This document shows positions 36,760-50,700 of a stretch of 64,000 nucleotides of DNA, in pieces (the first letter of the stretch is position 1; each line of letters starts with the position of its first letter). The DNA is taken from contig OY855908.1 in the NCBI GenBank assembly GCA_963693305.1, forward strand, positions 22,716,493 through 22,780,492, read 5' to 3'. The notes beneath the pieces were generated by a model that was not told where the DNA came from, ran no database searches, and saw only the letters and a list, made by a program, of their open reading frames with translations. Position numbers and translations under genes: made by a program. The DNA is from Meandrina meandrites. Lineage: Eukaryota > Cnidaria > Anthozoa > Scleractinia > Meandrinidae.

Positions 36760-39700
36760 TCACTCTGCTTCATAGTTCTGTTCCGAGGCAGCTGCATTGA
36801 CTGCTGCAGCTAAATCTTCTTCTTGTTCCAACTTTTCTCCTGGAAATAGAGAGAAGATAACTTGTAATTTCTTCGCTTTTAGCAATGATTTGATTTCTTG
36901 CTAAACCTGTCAGCCTGAAGTTAAAAATGTTACTCCTCCTTGCCTGGAATGTTGGTCATTTGATTAAACCTGGCATTTATTTACCAATTGGCGATAATAC
37001 CCACAGGCAATCACAAGTATATGAACCACAACTTACTGATTAGTTCCACTATTGCCCTTTGTGTTCTTTTCTCTAACTTCTCTAGTTTCTTTGCAACATC
37101 ACGCTTCAAGTCCCTGAAAACAATAAAAATATTGGTCTTTAAATAACCTTACTAATATCCCATTCACACCAGCAAAACATCTTCAGTTAAACCAGGTTTA
37201 ACAAAATGAAAGTCAGCAACAGAAAACTGAGAGACTGAATTTTACATACGGTTCAAGTAAGCTGTTATTTGTGTTTTTATTGCTGTAACTTTAAAGTCAA
37301 AAAGTATCAGTTGGCTAACTTCTATGAAGAAATCAATTTTAAACCATGTTTAACTAAACAGCTTTAGATGTGTTTAAGCTTTGGTGTGAATGGGATATAC
37401 GTAAAGCAAAAAGTGAAGCAAAATCAAGGGAAACTTCTTTTGGCCCAAGTTATTGAAAGGTTCCAGTAATTGACGATTCCAGCAATTGGGATTCCACTGT
37501 AGATCTTCAGGGAAAATGACTCGATGATTCTGTTTCACATTGAAACCTGTCCAGTACTTAATATCTAAATGACAGGAAAGTATTTCTTTGTGGACATAAC
37601 ACACACATACAATCCAAGTGAACATACTCACCAGTCAGGCTTCCTTGGGGCTAAGTTAACCAGGTCCTACAATAAAAATTCAAAGGATAAACAATCGGCA
37701 CGAGCTGTATTAACAAACTTTGTTATCTTTAATCAAGATGGACAGCAGACTTGAAAAAAAATACAGATCAGATTAATTTGAATTAGTATATACCACACAA
37801 GTGAATAGTGCTTTCCATGCTGATTGGTTAACTCGGAAGTGATTAGCAAACTACTATTCACCTCTGAGCAGCCAAAGAGAAAAAAAATAGCTTCCTGTGT
37901 CGCATTGGGTACCGAAAGTAATGTTCACCCCAGTGCTGGTGAAAGTGGTGGATATTTACCTCGCCGCTTCGCAATTCTCTAAATATCCACAACCATTCAC
38001 CTCCACTTCAGTGAATGATTGTTAAATATTGTCTCGAAAATCAAAAGTATTAAAAAAATTGTTTTACAGTGTCAAGATACTTAAAGTATGGTGTTGTTTG
38101 TGTTGTGTTACAAAGGGACCAATTAACTATCAAATATAAAGCAGTTCTCTTCTTACCACTTCTTCTATAACCTTCTCAGCTTTGGCTTTCTCAACGTGTT
38201 CTTGTACTTCATCTTCAACTGTAATAGGGATAAAAAAATTCATTTAAAGAAAGCCATACAACTTTCTCATGTTTGTAGAATTTGAATTTGGCAGAGAATC
38301 AGTCAGATCTCACACATGGTAATTATACAACACACCATTATGATTGATAGATGGCAAAATGGGACCAAAACAGTATTATGGTTTAAGGGGTTAAAAAAGG
38401 AAACAGCTAAACAATCCCAATTCTGAGCACATTGTTTATCCTCAGCTGCCACTTTACTGTGAAAGAATAATACCAAATTATAACAAATGAATATACAACG
38501 CTGTAATTTACATTTAATAGTAGCACACCTGAGAGAGGTTTAGCATTTGGTATCTTCTTTTCTTTTAATGTTTCGTCTTTAGGTAGATAGTTTCTGAACT
38601 TTATTAGCCTGGGTGGAGGTCTGTAAGAGAAGCACCAACAAAGTGAAAATAATATTATTTATTATCCTATTGACTGCACTAGCTTTGAGTAAATAACTGG
38701 AGAATGCAGAGATGCCAACCTAAAGAAATTGAAATCTGGGATACTGCCAATTTTGCATCAAGATACCTCTTCTCAATTCTCAAAATGAAGTTTAAAATAG
38801 AGCTTGGCCGATTCACCCCACAAAAATGCATCAGATAAATAAGGGTAAAAGCATTTTCCTTCATATCTGGGAGATTTAGTGACCCATACAGGAGACTGGG
38901 AGATTTGTTCCGTATCCGGGAGACCCCCAGATAACCTGAGAACGTGCAAGAAGCAAGCGATTGTGTAGTGAATAATAGCATTACTACAATTACCAATCCT
39001 CATAGGTGTGATGATTTAACCATTATGAACTTATTAAATAACACATGTATAATAATTGCGAAGAAAAAAATCTTTGCTAATCAGCCTTTTCATGATTGCC
39101 TCGCCAGTGTTACCAGTGTACGGCACTTGTATCCAGATGTTTTTCACTTCAGGGCCATGCATTGATTTATTGGAGGTGTCAATGCTGTTGGGTCATTTTT
39201 CTTGCACAATTTTGTGTAAGAGTGCCAATTCTCCTGGGTATGTAAGAGTAAAGTCTCTTGCCTAGAAACAACACAAGGGCACTAACCAAGATCAAGTCCA
39301 GACTGAATTAAATAATTACCGTAAACATCCGCAGATAAGCCGCACCTTTTTTCCAAAAATCGTCGCTCAAAATCGGGGGTGCAGCTTATCTGCGGGAACA
39401 TCTCAAAAAGGTGCCGTACATTTCAGTGAATTGACACTTTTATAGAAGCCTTCGTTAGCAGATCCTTTAAACGGTTTATAGCCGCTTTTCTAGAACAGGA
39501 AAACGTCACACAGCACAAAATTTCCATTCCCCACAAAGTTGTTTGGAGTGTCGACGAAGGCCTGTAATAAGCTTCAACAGTAATCGATCGGCCCGGCCTC
39601 CACGAGCGAGAAAATTGCACGTTATTCTCGAGTATTTGTGTGGTCGAACTTTGCCGTTTAGCAGTTCGATGACAAATTGATTACAAAACTCTCTTTGTGC

Positions 39701-41559
39701 AACAAGTTTATCTCTGACAGTTGGCTCTCAAATCTATTTATTTGTGCGTCATGATAGCCACGAACAGCAGAATCTCCCTTCATCTTGAAACTTGAGTAAA
39801 CAAACATCGTTCTCGGCCTAGTCCCAACGTGTTCGATCTAATGCCTGGTTACTAAGCTACGAAAGTTCGACAAACGAAAACACGCGTTCTTGTTCGCAAA
39901 AATCTGTGGAAAAAAGTGTCAAATGAAGAAATACCTGTCAACAAATACCAATCATATGTCAAAGTTAAAGGAAATGATGCTCATTATATTAAAACGCTAA
40001 AATTGTGGGTAAGACTTTGATGATCAATTCCGTTTCATTGCCATAGTGAGTTACATTCGATGAAGAAGACTTCTGAAGACTCTTTAAAAAAAACTTTTTT
40101 TTCCAAAATTTAAGTTGCTAAATTCAGGATGCGGCTTATCTGCGGGTGTTTACGGTATGTAGTTTTACTGAAAACTTGGCAACATAATGCCAGAGATATT
40201 TTATTTAAAGAAGTAAGGAAAAACAAGTGGTGAGGGTACTGAATTTGACACCTGGTGTTGTAACATGGTAGTTGAGTGATGGCCAGTCCTTTGCTAGTCG
40301 AGATTCTTAACAAGTTTTGTTCAATATTCATAATTGTTGATCTGCGATTACTTCCCATGTAAAGATCCGCATAGCCCTATAGATCGTTTTCACGTGACAT
40401 CATCAGGTACTAAAGTCCAAAACTAAAGAGACACCAAAGTTTGCATCCACATCAGGCATAAGAGGTACTAAAATTATATATGTTTGCAACTTTTCAGCTC
40501 AGTAGCGTCCTTCGTTTTGAAACCAGCGCGCTTTGAATTTCAGAGTTATGGCGGTGCGTGACATACAGTTACGATCGTGTTTGTCAAAAAATATGCATTT
40601 ATCTTATGACTTTTTGCCATTTGAGAAGTTAAAGTAGCAGGAAATGTGTTTATGTAAATGTCCGTTTGTCCAGTACCGATAATCAGTGGCCTAGATGACC
40701 AAAGTAAGTTCCAGATGTTTACAGTATTTTCCGGCCTCCATATTGGTGCACATCTGTGGTGCACCAATATGGCGGATCCATACTGGGCTCTGTAAATTTG
40801 TGCAAAACATGTCGACGAATATCTGAAGTTTGGGATAGCGCACAGACCTAAAACTTGGAGGAATGACTTATTTACTTATTTCCTATAACATCCTATTTTG
40901 TTGACCTCATTCAATGAATGGTTCTTAATTTTTATTTTTATTGCGTGACAGTGAAAACGATCTATACTTCATGATGCATACAAATTATTTGTTATAATAT
41001 TTCACAGCCACACCTCACATGAATGGCAGTCATGTACAGATCAAGATTTAAGAGAAATATTGTTTGCATAATCAAGTATGGGGTAAAGAAACCTTGCCCT
41101 TCCCGCCACATTTCCTGCTCGCAGAGTACCTTTAAGCTTATACGTGAATGAAATCTCTACTTACGCAGGTTGTGATGTATCATCTAGCAGCCTCTTTTCT
41201 CCTCTCACGTCACTCTCATTAGAAGTCTGTCAATCAAAAAATGGTGTGAATTTAGTTTGGAATACGATAATAATAAAAATAAGAGAAGCACTAGATGATC
41301 ACTTTATTACAATCGATACTGAGTAACGGAAGGATCTCTGCATGCACCTTTCTTTCAATCCAAAACGCCCTGACATTTGAAATATTACGACTAATACGTA
41401 TGTCTGGAAGATTATTATATATAAACGAAATATAAAACAAACATTATTATAAACCTCACATACCTGTTCATTTGGTAATCCACTTTTCTTTCGCATCGCT
41501 TTTAAGCGCTCTCTTCGTTTGAGAGCTTCTTCTTCTAAACTGCCTTCGACGGCCGCCAT
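36760..41559 (-). CDS. CCDC12: Coiled-coil domain-containing protein 12 (cwf18 family)
   Basis: Seven exons in order of transcription: 41559-41464, 41226-41165, 38620-38529, 38218-38157, 37666-37632, 37113-37037 and 36839-36760. Phases all match, giving 167 residues, one more than the human protein. The start MAAVEGSLEEEALKRRERLK, the core FRNYLPKDETLKEKKIPNAK, the short exon DLVNLAPRKPDW and the helical DLKRDVAKKLEKLEKRTQRA match CCDC12. The yeast homologue Cwf18 is a component of activated spliceosomes, so a nuclear pre-mRNA splicing role is expected. The acidic C-terminus ends in NYEAE. Intron 2 (38621-41164) is the longest and hosts two DNA elements. The gene is head-to-head with TTC21B. 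Confidence 0.96.
39319..40155. mobile_element. 837-bp TA-flanked inverted-repeat element
   Basis: Both ends start CCGTAAACA and continue through CCGCAGATAAGCCGCA with one or two mismatches, and both are flanked by TA (39317-39318 and 40156-40157). An extra internal copy of the end motif is at about 39380-39400. The CCGTAA start links it to the 14781-15208 element. It sits in CCDC12 intron 2. Confidence 0.85.
40380..40964. mobile_element. 585-bp TA-flanked MITE (family shared with 7720-8305)
   Basis: The ends TAGATCGTTTTCAC and GTGAAAACGATCTA are perfect inverted repeats next to TA. The centre has a strong palindrome, CCATATTGGTGCAC and GTGCACCAATATGG (40738-40772). The interior matches the element in the LINE fragment near 7.7-8.3 kb in inverted orientation. 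It sits in CCDC12 intron 2. Confidence 0.85.
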
Positions 41560-41747
41560 ATTGAATCTTACAAGCCCCCAGAGACTTTTGGGTATAACGA
41601 GAAGGCTCACGGGAAATATTTGGAAAGTCAAAATGGCGCCCGTTTGGTTGCCAAAAACATTACATGTAAATTAGCACAATATATTCTGCTGAACATTTTG
41701 GATATTTTTTTCACAAAGAAAAAAGTAAGCTAAAAGAGGGATCTAAA
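41560..41747. promoter_or_regulatory. Bidirectional promoter region, CCDC12/TTC21B
   Basis: The two divergent start codons are 188 bp apart. CCDC12 begins in a GCGGCC-type context. No TATA box is visible. A splicing factor and a ciliary gene would share this control region. Confidence 0.6.
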
Positions 41748-44700
41748 ATGGCTTCAAGTGATACTGTTACCCTGGTAAGTAGTAAAATGCTTGAAACAAA
41801 ATTAAGAAATCTCAGATTTTGCCGGCGTCCTTGTTGCTATTATTCGTTGCCATCTTTAGTGAGAACTGCTACAATTCCTGTTTGATCGTATTTTTTCATA
41901 TAGGCTTATATCAACTACTACTGTCGCGAAAAGTACTACAGACATCTGCAGAATGCCTGTCTGGAGAGCCTCAAGAAGTATGGCAACGACCCAGTGTTGA
42001 TATTTTGGAAGGCATTTGGAGTTTTAATGGAAGGTCTGTGGTCTCATTACAGGCATAATATATATTACTAGAAATCCATCTGTGAAATGCCTTGATGTCG
42101 CTGCCTGTACACTGCTTAATTTTCACTAGCTTAGACCATGTCACTAATTTCCTAAATTCACTGTAAGATTCCTCACAGGCCCCCTCAGGGGCTATATTTG
42201 ATATTTGAATCCTCCGTAAGAAAAAAGATGGCGGCGGTACATTTGACCACAATACCTTGCGAACCTAACACAGCGCATATGGCACACAGAATGCTATGCT
42301 TTTGCGAAATTCATCCCCATACTAACAACATTGTTCATGCTGGGTTTCAAGGTTTTAGAGCTTTTCTGTGCGCTTTTATGAGCGTTTTTACAGTTTTCGC
42401 GCGCTAAGCATTATAGGTAAATGTACCAGTCGCCATCTTTTTGCGTACGGTGGATTACTTCTACACAATCCCGTTCTATGACCTACCCTGGTGGTGGACC
42501 AAAGCCACAGGAGTCAACAGTAAGGAACAGGCATCCTGTACATTGTCTTATTTATGTTATAATAACTATGATTAACAGACAGAGCCTCTGAGGCAATTAG
42601 AGAGTTGGAAGTGATCAAAGACAAGCCTGATGTGCTGCTCTGTGCCACTATGGCACTAATCCATGCACACAAGAAAGCTAAACTTGTTGACAGGGAAGCA
42701 GTTCAAGAGTTAGAGACAAAGCTCAGGCAAGATCGACAATCTTGTGGTGAGATGGCACTGTATTTTGGTGGTATGTTCCTTTGGCACACTGGACGTCATG
42801 ATAAGGCTCGAGAATATATCGACAGGATGATCAAAATGGCCAGTGGTAATAAAGAGGTAGGTAAACTCTGTTTGTAGCCCTAACTGAATCCTATTATTTA
42901 GGCCAGAACTTATCTCGGCTTCCGTGGCAACTAGCAGTATTTCTACTTCACCTTGGATGGGATGCTAATCCATTGCAGGGTTACCCTGGTAAGGTAAGGT
43001 AAGGTAATTTATTTTACGTCAAAAGCATGGGGAGTGGTTGCCCAAGTCTCCCGAGCCAGAGGCTCATGATAAAAGTGTTTGACATACATGTTAAAAAAAG
43101 ATTTAAAAACTATATATGCAGGATCAAATTCGCCACTGCACATTTGTACACCTGGGCCCAGCTGAGAGAGACACTATAAAAGTAATAGAAGTGTTTTTCC
43201 CAAGAACACAACGCAGTGCCCCGGCCATGGTTTGAACCTAGACTACTTGATCTGGAGTCCAGTGTGCCAACCAGAAGCCACTGTGCCACCCAAATGATAA
43301 TGATAATGATCATGATCATTATAATAATCCAGTTGTACAGATCTACAGCTATTATTGAGATTTTACCTGACATGTATTTAAGGGACTCTCTGTCTCCACA
43401 CCCCCCACACCCCCCCCCCCCCCCCCACCACCACTCCTTAGAAGTGATTTACGAATAATTCAAGTGAGCTTATTTTTCTCAGGGCCTTCTTTTACGTGGT
43501 TGGATTGATATAACTAGTGGAAAGGAATCCTATGCTAAAAAGAGTATTAAAATGTTTGATGAAATACTGAGTGGGTGAGTAAGAGTAATTATAATAATTT
43601 ATTAGTACCTTGTTGTTCCTTATTACAAGACATGAACAGAGGCTGATTTACGTTAGATTGACTTGTAGTTCAACTGGTCATTGCATGCTCGTGAATGTAA
43701 TTGTATTCATTTAATATAACCATGTTTTAATTTACCCATAGGTCTGAAGTTGTAAAAAATCTGGATGCCTTATTTGGAAAGGTCAGTAATTCAAGTTTTT
43801 TAATCTTTTGGTCTGAAAAAATATATCCTGCATTTTCTGGAGATACACCTATTGCAATAATGACTGGTTTATCAAAATGAATAATGGAAAAAGGTAAATA
43901 AGAAGAAATTAGCTTAATCATCATACTGGCAGCATTTACGGGAAAGTCATGAGTTTAAATCTGTACACATAAAATGTGTTATATAAGGTAAATTGATTTG
44001 CGTGTATTTTGAGACATAATTTTTGAGGCCACGTCTTTGGGTGAATTTCAAAGACATGCCTAATTAATTCCTATTTGCCTTTTGTCATTTTTTCTTTTTT
44101 CTATGACAATGTTAGATTGCAATTAGGTGTATCTGTTGTGGTTCAATATTTTATGCTCAATCTCCTTTGTTTTATATTCATTATCCTACATTATCAAATA
44201 TACCAGATTAGAACAAAGGAAAGTATCAAATTGTAGTGAAGGGTAAAACTTATTCATATGTCCACACCCATCTGAAGAAAAGTCAGTAGAAATTCTTATA
44301 GGCAAAGGGTTTCACGTGCTAAAAGTTAAACCTGACAGACTCCATTGGTCCATCTTACATGCTGTCAGGCATTAGCTAAACTGTGTGTACTCCATGCTTA
44401 AGAACAATATTGACCATAGAAATATTTTGAATGAGGTAGATGTACATTTTGTAGACAAGGCTACTGAAACTCCATTGTGGATCCAGCCTGTTTTAAAGTG
44501 CCAGTAAACATACAGTTATATTATAGTACGTTATTTACCAAAGATTTGGCCAGTTCATGTTAAGAGTGAATGTATCTGACTGGGCATTTAATGTTCCGCC
44601 TGTTTTGTATAGTTACCTAACAACTAATTGGTATAAACTGAACATTGTTTAAAGGCCAAATACCTGGAGACAAAGAACAACTTCAGTGGTGCGCTTGAAC

Positions 44701-47700
44701 TCATCAATCAGGTATGTAAAATTTGCACTCCTTGTAAATCAGTAAATTGCTGAGTCAGTGCATGAGTTAGTAATGACACATCCATCTGTCTGCTCGTCCG
44801 TCCATCCATCTATCTGTGAGTGAGTGGTTGGTGGGTCAGTCCATCCGCCCACCCATCCAGCCGTCCGACCGTCCATCAATCAGTCAGTTTGCCTGTCAGC
44901 TGTCAGCCATTAGTCCATCCATCAGTCCACAAACCCTGAGATCTATAGACCCATACACATTCATCAATTACAACTTACTTTAGTTAGTTAATAAACTGAT
45001 GTGCAAACTGTCAGAAGCCATAAAATTTAAGTCTGGCATAAAATCATGTACTCTGACTATGAATTACTCATTGACTGTTTCCATAGGCTGTTGTGGGATA
45101 TCCAGACTTTATCCCAGCTTTAATTGAAAAGATGAGACTTCAGCTTGCTCTACAAGATTGGGATCAAACGCTGGAGACAGCACAGAGGTCATAATTGCTA
45201 TTAAATTCCTTGAACCTCCCTGATTATTAAAGAGCATCCTTTTAGTTAACAAGCTGTTGCCTATCTTAGGAGAAAAGGTGTCCTGCATGTTTGAGGATCT
45301 AAGTATGCGTAATCCTGATAACTGTTAGAATATTGACGAACTGTTCATGCGTAATTCATTACTTATATATTTGTTTTCTTAGGGCTCTGAACAGCAACAG
45401 AAACTGCATCGAAGCACAGAGGATGATTGTAATGTACACCCTGTGTCGAGATGGAAAGTACAATGAGGTGAATATAAACAAACCATAGTCAAATGTAAAA
45501 TACAAGTTTACATCCCTAAATGCCTGCAGACCTTTAAAAAATGGCCAATCTTTCTGCCCCTTCTACTTGGGTGTCAGTAATGTCAGGCACAGGTACATAA
45601 TGTATCCACAAATCTCCCAGTAAGGGTCTTGCAAAGCTTAATTTGAATTTATGTAATGATTGACTGTTACGTAGTTAATAGTATTTTAAATGTTCAATTA
45701 TTTCAGGCCTCAGATAGGCTAGGAGAGTTAATTCAGATGGTGGACAGATGCGAGCCAAGGAATTCCTTTTTGTATCACGATTTGTCACAGGCATTCAGCA
45801 GACTGGTATTTAAAACATCCTTTAATTTTCAGCAGAGGATAACATTATTAAGCATCAGCTACTTAAGATGCACTGGGTTAATAGGAGCTTCATTTTAAGT
45901 AATAGACCTAATACTTTTACTTTGATGTTGTTTTTAGTGTGGTAGAAATGATTTGGTGTTACAGCAGACACTTACACTGGTGGAACGAGCTCAGTCTCTT
46001 GCTTCTAACAATGCAGAGTATCAGACAGAGGTAAGTCAACTCATCTACTTGATCAAGTTACATAATATCTGATTTTTAAAAAGTAATTCTGCTTTTCATT
46101 AGGTTGGAAATCAGCTTATATTGCATCATCGAATCCGAGAAGCAATGAAAGCATTTCGTACTGCCATGAAGCTTGATGAGACAAGTGTGCCAGCATTGAC
46201 AGGTCTGTAAAATTTTAGTTGACTGAATTTCAGCTGTTTCAAAGGAAGCCAATGTTTTAGCCTAGCAGGCACATAGGGGCAAATACTGGAAAAAAATTAA
46301 ACGCCAACAAGCTTGCAAAACAGCTTTCACACAAGGTGAGTCAGCTACACTGTAAGGTTAAAGAGACAGTGTCCCAGCTAAATATCGAAAGTTCTCTTTT
46401 CTAATTTATTTTTCATGTCGCTAAACTAAAGGCCACCAAATAAACCATTTATTGGGACAAACGGATTCTACAGAGCAAAAATGAACAAAATGCTTTTGGG
46501 AAGAGGTACAGGATTACAGTTCACCAAAATTGATTTTGTGACAGGATTTCAAGAAATCAAAATTGCCACTCTGGTGAAATTTCAAATCTTTGAATCATTA
46601 TAGTTCTTTTCAGTTAATAACTCTTTGCTTTCACCACTTTTGTGCTTTCTGTTTTATAACAAAATAATAATAAAAGCAAGTTAATAGCAAGCTACAGGCC
46701 ATACTTAAATACGATATATCAGCCAGGACACTGTCCCTTTAATACTGACCATTCAGGTCAAGCCATTTTAATGTATTGTAAAACCATTAATAGGAATAAT
46801 CAAGTGTCAGCTGATAGATGGACAGCTGGAAGATGCAGAACAGCAACTAGAGTTCCTTAATGAAATACAACAATCTATTGGAAAATCATCTGTAAGTTGC
46901 CTGTTTTTGCTAGTTTTTCTTTCATTTTGGAAGGTTACATTGGAAAACAAGTTACACAAGAAATTGTGTTTATTTTTGTTACAGGAGCTATCATACCTAA
47001 GCTCTGTATTGTACAGAAAAAAGAACAAGCCAGCTGACGAAGTGATAAACCTCCTGAACGAAGCAGTTGATGCACATTTTGCTTCTCTTAAGGTTAGATA
47101 AGAAGGTTATTATTTTTTCCAAGAGGGCACAATAACGAATCCTACAATCTGATTGGTTCTTAGTGCAGGCAAGATTTTCCTATCACTGCCCATGGGCATG
47201 GGTTTGATTTGGCGGTGAGATGAATGAACCCTTGAAAGTTTTGCTCTCCAAAATCAAGGTACAGTGTAGTTGCTCACCAACCATTGTAAATGCAAAAGGG
47301 AAAATTAGCAGTGAAATTAAAGGCCTTGAAGTTCTCCAAAAGGTGAGTATTCATTCTCCTTATTACCAAATTAAGTTATAGTTTAGCGGCCATAGTTTGT
47401 CAATCATTGTTTCTGCATTAGCACTGGTTTTCACACCATTGCAGTTTAAGTTGCCAGTTTACAGATTACACTTATCCTTTTAAATGCCTTGCTCCTGCCT
47501 GTAGTCTTGGGCAGCACACAGTTTGTCACTATATGGACCTCCCAGCTGGCAAATAACATAATATTTATATGTATACTCAGGGTTTCAATAAAATTTGAAG
47601 TAGGCAGCTGGTTAGAATAGAGTAGCCGACTGCATCAACAAGGTTTGAAAGGATCTTTCTCTAGTTTCTTCAATTTACGGGAAAAAGTAGCCGACTTCTC

Positions 47701-50700
47701 CGAGCAAAGTAGCCGACACTTTTCGTCGGCCGTCGGTGCTTATTGAAAGCACTGTATACTGTATAAATTATATAGTACAGTAGTTTCACAGCATTACCAG
47801 AATGATATTTATAAGAGAAGACTTCATAATCCCAAAAAATTCCCAGCTGCGTCAAGTGTATTCACAAAATCAGATTATCTAGGCTCTAGAATCCCTTGAT
47901 AACTTTTTAACTTCCATGGATGATGTCCTTTAGTATCAAAATCCAAATTCTGTCTTTTGTAAATGAATACTTAAAACCATGAGGCAGATCTTCTGGTTAT
48001 AAGTTGCATTGTGGCAAAGTGTGATGACTGCTTCATACCTTCTCGAGATCCTATATCAACATTAAAATTTTAAGTCTGCTCACAAGGAGTTGTTTATCAC
48101 AAAGGAGCCACTGGGATCAAAAAGAGGAAAGGGAAGTACTGGTGGGCAGCACTCAGTATGCACAACAGATACAAATGTGTAGAAATTAGCCTTACTATTG
48201 AGTGTCTTGACACTTCTCTTATTTATAGTGTGTCCCTCACTTCACTAGAAACCTTGAAGCAATCATTAAATTACTAAGTTTAATAACTAAAAAGTTATTC
48301 AGATTAGGGAAAGAGTTGCATTTAGTTATGTTCATGAGTGAAAACAAATTACTTGGAATTTTAAAAAATCATTTATCAAAGAAAACGTTTATTTTTTTTT
48401 TCAGGGTCTAGCTCTTGGGGTGAAGTATTTTTACTGCTTAAACCCAGATTTTCTTCTCCAGATAATTAATGATTACCTTGTCTATGCACCTACTGAGGTA
48501 AGAACTCTTAATAATATCTCAATTATCATAACTGTGACTTCATAATAAAACCCAAACTACAATCGTCATGTAGCATGTATTTAAAATGTAAAGAGGCTTG
48601 TTTTAGAAATTTTAACCAGATGTAAATGGAATGGCAAACATGATGTTCGTCATTTGGTTTAAGGATCAGAGATCTGCCGACAACCTAAGGAAGCAACCAG
48701 ACTTTACGGCTTAATAATAATAACAATAAAATTAACTAATGTTGTGCAAGTATCAATACAAAAGTTTCACCTGCCTATTGCAATGTTTGTAAAAATTAAA
48801 ACTACTAATAATATTAAAATTCTTGTAAATAAAAAGTTAATTAGCTTAAGAAATGCCTTCCGAAACAAATGAGTCTTGTAATTGCTTGAGCAACAAAAAA
48901 GCAAGGAAAATTATTGTGCAGTACATCTATGGTTGCAATTGCCATTATGCAGTGGAAGTGGATGGCTTCCAACTGTCACAAAGTCTCTTACTCTATTTTA
49001 CATTGTTTTACCTTCAGGCACAGAGTCCAGGTCAGCCTCCACCTCCTCTTCTTAAACGCTGTGCTGCTGTGTTGGATCCACTGACCAAAAGTGTGCCTGG
49101 ATTGCTGGAGGGACTCTATCTCATGGCTAAAGTCAAGTACTTGTCAGGTACGAAGATGATAGAAAAAAGTGCATTTAGTAGTATATGAGATGTCAAATTG
49201 ACTATAGTATACGTAAGTAATTTCTTAGTAGGTAGCCCTTTAAGTGAGTGGCTTTAATCCTTTTCTTTCTTAAGTGACCACTATGTCATGTTTGTCACTG
49301 TATACATTCTGTCAACATGGGTTATACTTTATATCAGGAGAAACAGACGCTGCTAAAGCCATGTTGACTCACTGCTTGGACCAAGACCCAACGTTTTCTG
49401 ATGCACATCTTCTCATGGCTCAGGTCAGTGGATATTGTTCACATTTATATGTGTGCATATAAAATGAAATATTTTCCTTTTTATGTGGGTGTTGTGATTA
49501 TTTATACCCTCTGATATCCCTCCAACAAAAAGACGTTTGTATTCAAAAGCTATCAAATAATTTCCATGAGTCGCACTGAGATGGTGGGACGTGAAAGTGT
49601 TACCTACGCATCTGGATGCATCTGTTTTGACTCTGAAACGTTCACACACCCACTTTGTGTTACAATATTTAGGCCAAGCATAAAAATGTAAACTCCTTGG
49701 GGATGTCGAGTTGAACTTTGTGGCCAGAAAGTTCTGACACAATGTTGCTGCCACCACAAACGTAAATAAGGATTTTGCCAATCACTTACTAAATCAATTA
49801 ACGTTGTGTCCTCTATCAATAGATTCATCTCCAACAAGGCAACTTCAAACTTTCCGAGCAATCCCTTGAAGTTGGTCTCAGCTATAACTTTGAGGTGAGT
49901 TATTCCCAGTCATGATTTCTTCTCTTTCCTTTACGTTTCAAAGTGAATGATCTCTTGACTGACAGCCAAATCATTCTGATGTTAACTTAAGGCTAACACC
50001 AAATAGAACGTATCAGAATGAGAGGGTTTCCAGGATAGGGACATGGAACACTAAGATACATGGGTAGCTGCTAGGTGGGGTTGTAGTTTTTCCCTCCATG
50101 TCTCTGCTGAAAACTTTTGCTGTTCGAATTTTAAATTTCATTGTGTTGGTAATTTTTGCAATGTGAAATGAGTGAAAGTTTCACCTGATTCAGTTAGTAG
50201 TCATGTAGGAAATAGCTATTAATTTCCGGTCTGATTTGGCACCAGTCGTAGACAGCTTTTTCTAAGATAAGGTAGGAAAGATCCAAATCTTCCAAGCATG
50301 GATGGAATGCGTACTTGTCCATAATTCGCAGCAGAACACCTCACCTAGCTTACACATTGTACTAGTTACGTCTTCGCCCCTCTCCCTGTCACAAAACGTG
50401 TTAAGATTTCGAGCACGCTCACTGCTAATAATCTTCAGTACGTGCATTAACAAGCTGTTGATTTGTGTTTGTGTCAGGTAAGGAATCATCCCTTGTATCA
50501 TCTGATAAAAGCTCGTGTGCAGAGGAAGATGGGTCATCCAGAAGAAAGTGTTAACACCATGCATGCTGCAATGAACCTGCCTGGAGTAAAGAAAGCAGGT
50601 AACTTTCCACACTTGTTTTGGTAAACGACATCCCTCTCGTAGATCGTATTCTAAAATACCCGGAATTTGAATTCTCCTCAAACAACATCCATCTAAGCAT

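Noticed and set aside
40738..40772. Transcription-factor palindrome
   Set aside because: The CCATATTGGTGCAC palindrome is the centre of a MITE and recurs in modified form in its relative at 7.9 kb, so transposon structure explains it.
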